Source: Diaporthe sp. PMI_573 (taxonomy: Eukaryota; Ascomycota; Sordariomycetes; Diaporthales; Diaporthaceae). Taken from it: a DNA stretch of 35,876 nt. Position numbers and translations under genes: made by a program. Each line of letters opens with the position of its first letter. The first letter of the stretch is position 1. The notes beneath the pieces are model-generated. The model was not told the origin of the DNA. It worked only from the letters and a program-made list of their open reading frames with translations, and made no database searches. The stretch covers positions 1 to 35,876 of the forward strand of contig JAJTUP010000185.1 of assembly GCA_021399435.1 (NCBI GenBank). Direction: 5' to 3'. Of this stretch, positions 28,378 through 35,876 are shown one piece after another.

Positions 28378-31300
28378 ATGGATCCTAAACGTGTCAACGA
28401 GTTTCTCCCGGCGGCCTCATCAGCCACGGCGTCCTCGGCAGATCGGATGGACACAACTCCGATGGAAGACGATTTCGATGTGGCGCAGTACCGCGCATTG
28501 AAGAAGGACAAGCAGGAGGAACAGAAGCGACTCGACCACGAGCATGACCACCGCCATAGGCAGCTTGAGGAGCAGGTCCACCTAGAGAACAATCGTCTGT
28601 ACTCACAGTTGCAGCAAAGAGTCCAGGAAAGTGTTCAGCGGGCCTTTATAGACCTTCAGCCCGCGATCGCCGCCACGATCAACAACCAAGTCAGCCTTCG
28701 ACTGGAGCAGCAACGATTACGTGACGAGCATGCGGCGAGCAAGACCACCATCGAGCAGCGTTATCATAATAAGATCACGAGCCTCATGGCGATGCCGTCA
28801 GCCGCTCGCAGTGCGATGCCCAGGGTGAATAGTAACAGTAGCACGCCGTCGCATCCTCAAACTAGTGCTATTCGAGTCAGTCAAAGCCTATATAGATCTT
28901 TCTGTCTATGTACACACAAGCCTCTAGGTCTTAGTATCACTAACACGCTGTTATTCAGATGTCAAATGCAGGACAAGGGACTCCTGCGACGCCAGCGTTC
29001 GCTAATACTTCACCTGCACACCAACACCAGTCGGTGAATACACCGACGCCGGCGTCGCGTGGGCCGGCGCCTCAGGAAGCAGCTCGTCCGGAGCCAATGG
29101 CCCATCAGCCACAGCAGCGTATGCCTCCTCGCGCTGAGGCGCCTCCGCATCATCATCAGCAGCCGGTTGCGCCGCAGCGCATCCTTCCTTCTGAACCCTT
29201 GACTCGACAGCCAGTGGGTCCTCCTCAGCCAGCGGGCCCTCAGCGGATGCCTCTCCCGGAATCCATGGCACAGCAGCCAATGATTCAGCAGCAGCGTATG
29301 CCTACGGAGCCAGTGCATCATCAGCGACCTCTGCCGCACCATCACGTGCCCGAACATCATCCTCATGAGCCTCGTCACCAACTACCAAGCGTGGCCCAGC
29401 CAGTCCTGGCTAGCGATACCAAGTTGACCGAGCCTCCGCTGCGACAGGACGTTCCGCCGTTGCCGAGTTCAAATCCACACGTCCTGACAAGTCGTGCTTC
29501 TCAGGGCGCGACTCCGGCCCCACGCCAAGATGTGAAAAGGAAGGCCGCTGACTCGCCAGCCACCGAAGCCGCGACCAGCGCCATGAAGCGGCCGCGCACC
29601 AGGGACAGGCCCTTTGATCAAGGACAGGATGGTCCATCGCCAGTCAAACGCAGTCCTCGCGCACACCGGCCGCCACCGGCACCGGTGGTAGGCATGGAAA
29701 AGCGGGTTCAGCGCACGATCAGCTTCGCCGAGGTCTACCAGGACGGCAAGGCTCAATACAAGCACCAGATCTTCGAGTACAAGACCGGCTCGGGCAACTG
29801 GTACATCGTCAAGTGCGATGAGCACGGCGTCCATTTCGGGTTTGGCAACCCGGTCCACGGCGCGGCCAAGCACGTGCACAGTCCTCAACATGACATGCAA
29901 CCCAAGACGCACGATCTAGCCATCGAGATTTGTGGCTACCTCGTCACCGACTGCAACGCTGAGCTTGCCAAGCTCAACAACGATGAGTACCAGCGCGCGG
30001 TGGCCGAGGATGGTTACGAGCCGTACAACCGGAATCTTCTCACAAAGGAGGGGAGGCAGCGCACCGACAACCACAAGAAGCAGCCCAAAACCGAGAGGGA
30101 AGGAGGCGAGATCCACGTCAACGGCGACATGACTTCCAACAAGGCGCCCAAGGCCCGGGAGCAGAATGCCGGCGCCAAGCATCACCGTGCCCAAGGATTG
30201 TCATTTCTACCAGGGACTGTGGCAGTCGAACAAGAAATGGTACTCACTGGTCGTATTGCCCATACGGCCGGACGGGAGCCTGCGAGAGGTCGGGCTGAAA
30301 GAAAGGTTCCAAGAGCTGCCGCTCATGCAGACCGTGCCGAAGTGCTACCGCGTAGACCGGGTCAGCCTGCAGATCAAGGGGTGGCAACCTGCGTACGAGG
30401 ACGGAGAGGCAAAGGCCAAGAAGCGTGAGTATCCTGTCATGTTCTTCGACAGGACGCCCTGGTCACTGGGCTGGCTGCCTGCCCAGAAGCTTCAGGAGCT
30501 TGACTTAGATAACCCGCCCGAGAGTGTGGATATTAGTGGTCTCAGGAAGGCCCGGGAGTGGTTCGCCGTGAAAATGAACAACCGCGCCAGTTGGGATGAA
30601 CTGAAACGACTTGGACCTGGGGAGCCTCTTTCGGCAACCCCGGAGGGCGAGGCAGAGTGGATCGGTAGGTTCTACCTGGGACTAAATGTGAAGGCGGAGT
30701 GAATACTGATTTGGAAACACTTCACGTAGGTGATCAAGGGCTGTCTCTACGGTCCGCAGACAAGTCCGACGATAGGAGCCCAACCTTTTTCGACAAGCAG
30801 TTCGGGAAGAGTCCCGGTCGGCGCGATTCGCCCGGCAGTGACGATGACTCTGACGGTGACAGTGACGAAGAGGAAGACCCGATGAAGATGGACATTGGGC
30901 CAATCCCAGACCCCAGCGCCGGAGACTCTAACTGGGTACAAGGTGGCTCTGGCTCGGACTCCCACGGGTCAGACGTTGAGATGGACGACGATAAACCAGC
31001 CAAGAAAAGCGACGAGGACTCTCCGAAACTCGCTTCCAGGGAAGCTGCTGTCAGACGGACAAGGTGAGACCAAGCCGTCGGAGGAACCCAACGAAGGTCA
31101 TCCGGACCAGGCTGGCTTATCCAATATCCTCTCGGAACACGAACGCGTGAGGAAGAGTGCGCAAACGGCGCAGGCCAAAGTAGCAGCGGCCGTCAGGGAG
31201 GCTGCCAGCCGCAGCAGGGCGGCGTCGGAGGTGGCGGAAGACACTCCCCAGCGCTCTGCGACTACGGAGCCCAAGCCTACTGCCCCAGTGCGGGCAGACA

Positions 31301-32391
31301 CCGATGCGAGCCCAAGGCTGCATCGCCCAACCCTGGCTGATCACCAGCGCTCGAGGTCGGACGGCACGTTCCCAGAATCGCAGACCGGGGGGCTCGCGGC
31401 ACCGGGCATGGGCAAGCTGGGGAGCGAGGGCCGCAAGCACTCGAACCTGCAGAACATCCTCAACCCGGCCGGCATGCGGGCCGATGCGCCGTCTGAGAAC
31501 GGCCTCGACAGCTACAAGCGGTTCGACGCCCTCATGGCGCAGATGACCAGCGGCAGCGACTCGACGCCGCTGAGGCCCGCGTCGGTTCCCGTGCAGACCA
31601 ACGGCCACCACCACTTCCAGCCGCCGGCGCAGCAGGCGGCGAAGCAGATGGACGCCGCGCCGCAGCACTCGCCGTCCCTCTCGCACATCCTCTCGCCGCC
31701 GATGCAGTCGCCCATGATGGGCCCGCCCAGGAGCGCGTCCACGACGCCGGTGCCCGACGGCTCGGGGCGCAGCACGCCCACGATCATGATCCCCAACAAC
31801 GGAGACCGCTGGCAAGCGGTCCGGACGTCGTCATTCGGCCCGGCGCCGCACACGCCCCGGACGTCCTTCGCGCAGGTGGGTGGCCACGGCGCCGCAGCCG
31901 ACGGCCACCAAAAACCGTCACCGGCCGCCCAGCAGCAGCCCGCAGCGTCTTCCACCACACCGGCGGCCTCGGTGTCGCGCGGCGAGACGCCCACGGACAA
32001 CAGGAAGGAGATCTTCGACGTTTCGCAGTTCCGGGACAGCGGGCGCGGGGTGCGGTGGTCGCGGAGCAGCAGCCCGACGGCGGGGTACCTGCGGCTGGCG
32101 ACGGACCCTGTGCGCGGGGTGGCGGAGCCGCTTGAGACGTCTGCTGCGGAAGCGGCGGCGGCTGTCCCATCCACGGGGATCGAGCCGGCCAACGTGTCGC
32201 GGATCGAGATGGAGACGGAGCGGGACCAGCAGTGGGTGCAGCTCGTGCTCAAGGACCGCAGCAAGCAGGCGGTCGCGTTCGAGACCAACTCTGCCAGTGG
32301 GCGGCTGCTCAACGCCAAGATCCAGGGGCGGCGGTTCGTCAGCTGGGTTAGGAAGTGGAATCCTGAGGCGGAGGTTAGCAGTAGTGGGTAG
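28378..32391 (+). CDS. Long conserved nuclear-type protein, several exons, frame partly unresolved
   Basis: Exon 1 is 28378-28875; an 83-nt intron (GTCAGT, CACTAAC, TTCAG) leads to exon 2 at 28959. A 65-nt intron at 30665-30729 (GTAGGT to GTAG) also keeps phase. The protein has a Q/E-rich coiled coil, a Pro/Gln/His-rich stretch, a block with GNWYIVKCDEHGVHFGFGNP and AAKHVHSPQH (Cys/His spacing like a zinc site), CHFYQGLWQSNKKWYSLVVL, an acidic region (SDGDSDEEEDP, VEMDDDKP), a long Ser/Pro region and a conserved end (WVQLVLKDRSKQAVAFETNS, GRRFVSWVRKWNPEAE). I do not recognise the family. The frame moves by +1 between 30117 and 30214 and again between about 31017 and 31064; no intron I tested is convincing, so indels or non-standard introns are possible. 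GC-rich and unlike the repeats around it. Confidence 0.75.
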
Positions 32392-33211
32392 GTCGTCTCA
32401 CCAGCGTGTCTGTGTGGTGTTTTCTTTTTTCTCTTCTTTCTCGAAGCGGGAGGGTAGGGTTTACTATATTCGATGGACAACATACGGGCTAACGGGTCGT
32501 TCTTTCTTGTCTTTCGTGCAAGGAAGGATCTAGTCGACGTTCCAGCGTCGTGACGGACGATCGCCGGTCTACCACGGCCGAGGCCCAGTGAGAGAGACTT
32601 GGTATTCGTCGTCCTCTCCTCTAAATTCCTTCTTTTGCACGGGCGGAATATTGAGATTGCCTTTTATGTTTTACCCCTCTTATTCAACATGGGGACTGCT
32701 AATTGGGGCTCGAAAATTTGTTTCCTTTGGCGGGTTTCTTGCTCTTGGGGTCAACATTACGGTCTTGCATTGTTTTCTTGTTCCTGCGGAAACAACATAT
32801 ATCATTCGTTTTAAGCGTATAGGAGGCGCGAAGCTAATGAGGAGGAGCGAAAAGAAGCCGCTACGCATGTTACTACATGCCCAAAAAGAAAGACTGGGGA
32901 TCGACGAGTCAACAGTTAGCTTGACTTAATCTAATCAAAAACCTAGCACAGCCCGAGATAGCAAAAGACGACATATTTCTCGGGAAGCCAGATTTAGAGC
33001 TTACATCAGACAAGAGCGGTCTAGAAACAAAGACCCCAGAAGACCAAGAAGAGGACAACAACAATTTCTTCCAGTCCACTCTTAAAGTAGCCGGCAAGGC
33101 TGAAGAAGAAGAAGGTTAGACTATTCTGCAGATAGTTAAGTCGGCAGAACCCTCAGACCAAGACCCCAGTAGATAACTTTAAAAGAAAGCAATATCTAAC
33201 TATAGTAACGA
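32392..33211. other. 3' region of the long gene, then a short acidic coding relic
   Basis: 32392-32920 looks like 3' UTR and spacer. The frame 32925-33119 lacks an ATG but encodes DDIFLGKPDLELTSDKSGLE and an EDQEEDNNNFFQSTLKVAGK segment ending in a TAG, after which the frame continues briefly. It is a probable transposon-derived or pseudogene scrap in TA-rich DNA. Confidence 0.3.
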
Positions 33212-34105
33212 CTAAGGCCACCAAGATGCCCACGAATGAACGGGTTCACTGGAATATAATATCATCTGCGTGCCCCTCCACACAAACGATTGGAACTGAG
33301 CATTCGCGTTGCAGCTGTGGTTTACAAACCTCGTAAAGTTCCCCTGCGTACCCTGCCAAATCTGATACTGCTCCTGGCCGACAGCCGAACTGACCATGAC
33401 ATCCGAATCCTGGATCCCGTTCGTCACCAGCCCCACGAACTCGCCGATAGCAGTGCCCCGTTGGAAAGGTACAAGAGCCTGCACGCCATTTCTCTTCCCA
33501 TTGCTCGTGTTAAAGACCTGGACTGGAGGGCGGGATCTGGCTCTTCCGAAAAGGGACGGGTAGCAATAGCAGTTGTTCAGTTTAAAGTCGTCGTCCTGTT
33601 CCATCTGGCAGACGATACACTTGTAGATAGCTGCAGACGCAGCGGATGCTCGCGGCGGTGGCACCCAGCGTGGATCATCGGCACCCCACGCATTAACGTC
33701 CATGACGGACTCATCAACGTGTTCGAAGTTGAAGTTGGGATCGAGGTCGAGGTATGTGGACGCAAGAGACACGGGCTCTGACCCGTCCGTATGAACTACC
33801 CAGTCGTGCGGATGGCCGGAAAATTTCGTCCGTGCCGAATGCTCTCCCACAATAGCAAGTAAAAGCCGCCAGTTAGGGTGTAACGTGTCAGCCGCTACTT
33901 CGAAGCGCGCCTGGAAAGTTCTTAACCTCTGCATGGCCATCTTGGTAAACCCGACTCTATACTTGCAGAAGCGATAGAGCCCCATCCCCGCAAAAAACAA
34001 CGCCGCCCAGCCCCCGGCATCCTTGATCTCCTTGTACCCGCGCCAAATCATCATCTTGTTGCGTAGCTCTTTCTCCGACCACCCAAAGTCACCACACGCC
34101 TTCAC
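33212..34105 (-). pseudogene. SET-domain protein truncated after the NHSC motif
   Basis: The open frame begins at a GTG at 34105 (no ATG; a TAA precedes it), so the N-terminus is incomplete or in a missing exon. A helical N-terminal region (CGDFGWSEKELRNKMMIWRG) is followed by a Cys cluster (CIVCQMEQDDDF, CYCYPSLFG) and the SET fold: QVFNTSNGKRNGVQALVPF, GTAIGEFVGLVTNG, QIWQGTQGNFTRFVNHSCNA and WRGTQMILYSSE. The final SET strand with its ITVDY-type tyrosine motif and the post-SET Cys cluster are missing; instead a short unrelated tail ends at 33212. SET enzymes methylate lysines, mostly on histones. Without the tyrosine motif and post-SET zinc site this copy should be inactive. Elsewhere the frame is clean, so truncation may be recent. 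Confidence 0.78.
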
Positions 34106-34178
34106 GAGGCCTTACGGCACTTGGTGGGCGACATATCCGGATCCAAACAGACTTGCAAACAAATAAATCAAATCAAAT

Positions 34179-34752
34179 CAGGGGTCCAATTTGATTTGAT
34201 TTGGATAGTAAAATCACCGATTTGATTTGATTTGATTTGATTTGATTTGATTTGATTTGATTTGAATCGATTTGGATCTCATTTGGATATCTGGATAACC
34301 CCACTTTTCTCCCACCACGAAAGACATTGAGCAGCTCCTATAAGATCCGCTTTGAGGCGGCCTCTCTGAGCTGTGACCATCTGTCCGGCAAGGCGAAATA
34401 TTCGCTCTGGCTCCGAAGACATAGCCGGAATGGAAAAGAGATCGATTGCCATTCGCGACAAGCGTGGATATTGGCGTCTGCGGAGAAGCCAATACTGGAT
34501 CGGGTCGTCTACCAAACAATCGCCCGGATCGGTACTGGCCACCCATTCTGCGTACTCGTCACGCATGGAGCACACTAAAGACGCAGGCTGGGCGCCGAGT
34601 TTTCTAATTGAAGTCATAAAGTCATCCAGGTCCGTTGTCTTCCTTGCAACAGTCGGCTGCTCCGGTATCGTATCTTGCTCGACCGGGAGGCTTCGGTACT
34701 CCTCCTGCGCCAGCATGTTGTACATTGGACATGCTTTCTGCACGGCCTCCAT
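34179..34752 (-). mobile_element. hAT remnant with one end and transposase C-terminus
   Basis: A hAT-like end, CAGGGGTCCAATTTGATT, starts at 34179 and is followed by TTTGA subterminal repeats. The minus-strand frame 34752-34279 encodes the transposase C-terminus (DPIQYWLLRRRQYPRLSRMA, IPAMSSEPERIFRLAGQMV and a WWEKSG end). No matching opposite end was seen before 35876. The catalytic core is absent. The element lies just upstream of the truncated SET gene. Confidence 0.75.
34221..34265 (+). repeat. Microsatellite (TTTGA)9
   Basis: Nine exact TTTGA units in the subterminal part of the hAT remnant, with looser TTTGATTTGG copies on both sides (34158-34300). Confidence 0.95.
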
Positions 34753-35251
34753 ATGACATCAGAAAACTCCTCGAATTCATGATCGCAGTTGAACATCGGC
34801 GTGCCTCCCGGGGCAGCGATTCCACGAAGGAGCTTGTGGCCACAATTGGGTAAAGAGAAATCGGATCCAATCCCTTTTCTTGCACAACCGTTTGTAGGTG
34901 CGAAACCTTCGCAGCAATCTCTTTGAAAGCCTGGGGGCTCCTTCTTCGAAGTTGTTCAAGAGCCTTGATCCTGTGAGCTTCAGGGGTATCGTTGAGAGCC
35001 ACAGCGAGAGAGTCCATGTCCTTGATGCTGTTCAGGATTGAGATCAGGTCATCGAAAGACCTCGCTCTGAAGAGCATATTGTAGGTCTTATGTCGATCGC
35101 TCGCAGTGTGTTCGTCATGAGCCCAATTGAGAAGTAAGCTGTCGACGAAGGCGGCTTGCGACTCAGACTTTCCAGAAACACTTTCCTCACACACGAAAAG
35201 GTTTCCTTGGTTTCGGTAACCTTCGTCAACGCGATCTTGCAAGGTTGGCAA
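34622..35251 (-). CDS. Unrecognised ORF, probably partial
   Basis: The frame opens upstream of 35251 without an ATG and gives about 210 residues. The first 160 look genuine: QDRVDEGYRNQGNLFVCEES, QAAFVDSLLLNWAHDEHTAS, ARSFDDLISILNSIKDMDSL, TPEAHRIKALEQLRRRSPQA and KEIAAKVSHLQTVVQEKGLD. It is mostly helical, with no membrane segment or known motif. The last 50 residues overlap the hAT fragment in another frame and are unlikely to be original, so the true 3' end was probably replaced at about 34770. It could be the N-terminal part of another transposon or accessory gene. Confidence 0.4.
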   Translation of the reverse strand: MPTLQDRVDEGYRNQGNLFVCEESVSGKSESQAAFVDSLLLNWAHDEHTASDRHKTYNMLFRARSFDDLISILNSIKDMDSLAVALNDTPEAHRIKALEQLRRRSPQAFKEIAAKVSHLQTVVQEKGLDPISLYPIVATSSFVESLPREARRCSTAIMNSRSFLMSYGGRAESMSNVQHAGAGGVPKPPGRARYDTGAADCCKEDNGPG

Positions 35252-35876
35252 GGCTTCTAGTGAGCCAACACTAGCTTATGATCATTGTCAGGAATCACAT
35301 TGCTTAATCAACCGCCTTGTTACGTATCTCGGACATAAACCCCTCGAAGAGGGTCAACGCCAACCCGAGGCTGCTCTGGTCAATAAAGTAATTCAGCTAA
35401 CTTGTCCTACTGATAGCCAGAAAGAAGCTTCTGGGGCTCAGCGGCATCACGATGGCCCTTGCCATCCATAGATTACTGACAAAGAGTCCAGTGGGTGATT
35501 TTCCATTGGAACAGTACTATACAAACTAAACGATTGGACTAAAGCCCCCTGTGGAAGGTCCCGCCTGTTTGGTTGATTGGTTGATTGATTGATTGGTTCA
35601 TCAAAGTACTCTGAAGAAACGCCGTCGGGAAAAAAAGCTCTAATAGACTAGGCAGCAGCTTCAGGCAGCAGCGGAATTCTAGGTCAGACGGCAGAGCAAG
35701 AGCCGGTCCAAGTCCACAATGATGATCTCGGACTTTTCTAAAATGGTCGATTCTTGTAATTTTCCAAACTATCTTTCGCCGCAGAAATAGGGGGTCGAGA
35801 TAGTCCTCAACCTCGCAATCAATAACATCGAGTCAGCGCATTTTAGTAACTTACCCTGGAAAGACTTGTCATACAT
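35252..35876. other. Window end, no gene supported
   Basis: No coding-like frame on either strand. GATTGATTGATT runs at about 35571-35600 resemble those in the hairpin at 15691-15781. Confidence 0.4.

Noticed and set aside
32588..32929. A 113-residue plus-strand ORF after the long gene
   Set aside because: Composition and position fit 3' UTR; no domain, and start context unsupported.
1..35876. CRISPR-like array or bacterial operon reading of the repeats
   Set aside because: The only regular repeats are protein-coding WD40 units, hAT subterminal motifs and a microsatellite; introns mark the DNA as eukaryotic.
1..35876. Starship captain (DUF3435 tyrosine recombinase)
   Set aside because: No frame with the expected tyrosine-recombinase motifs was seen on either strand.

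Overview
The window looks like a repeat-rich accessory stretch of a filamentous ascomycete chromosome, most likely a Sordariomycete. The reasons are short (about 55-100 nt) introns with GTNNGN donors and CTAAY-type branch sites, a SesA-NACHT-WD40 immune-receptor-like gene, a Tad-like non-LTR element, several fungal hAT elements, relics of DUF3723 and PNP_UDP genes, and changes that resemble RIP (C-to-T at CpA). Species cannot be fixed from the sequence. No tRNA, rRNA, CRISPR or telomere repeat was seen.

Layout. 1-5.3 kb: one intact three-exon NLR with 13 near-identical WD40 repeats. 5.7-6.9 kb: a short-repeat cluster and a broken bZIP gene. 6.9-8.6 kb: an uncharacterised protein whose paralogue lies at 24.7-25.7 kb. 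10.2-15.7 kb: a nested rearrangement of a 3'-truncated LINE, a perfect 222-bp inverted repeat made from a polyketide-synthase acyltransferase (AT) fragment, a 1.17-kb hAT deletion derivative with exact 8-bp target duplications, and a large frameshifted hAT transposase gene. 15.9-19.6 kb: small genes and fragments, including a spliced gene too short for routine ORF calling and a short-coiled-coil (SCOC/DUF2205-like) gene. 19.9-22.3 kb: relics of PNP_UDP and TPR-type NLRs around another hAT remnant, then a frameshifted unknown gene. 23-27.6 kb: small unknown ORFs, the second paralogue, a DUF3723 fragment and a DUF659/hAT fragment. 28.4-32.4 kb: a long, GC-rich, probably core nuclear protein gene preceded by three CRE palindromes. 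33.2-35.3 kb: a SET-domain gene cut off at its 3' end, a hAT remnant with a TTTGA microsatellite, and an unknown ORF.

How it fits together. Apart from the NLR, the 6.9-kb gene, the small coiled-coil gene and the 28.4-kb gene, most of the window is debris from transposition and rearrangement. NLRs and DUF3723 genes are recurrent cargo of Starship elements, but no DUF3435 captain was seen, so membership of a Starship is only a hypothesis. The strongest unusual signal is the perfect PKS fold-back at 11533-12001. It is either a hairpin-RNA-type locus, a very recent repair product, or an assembly chimera.
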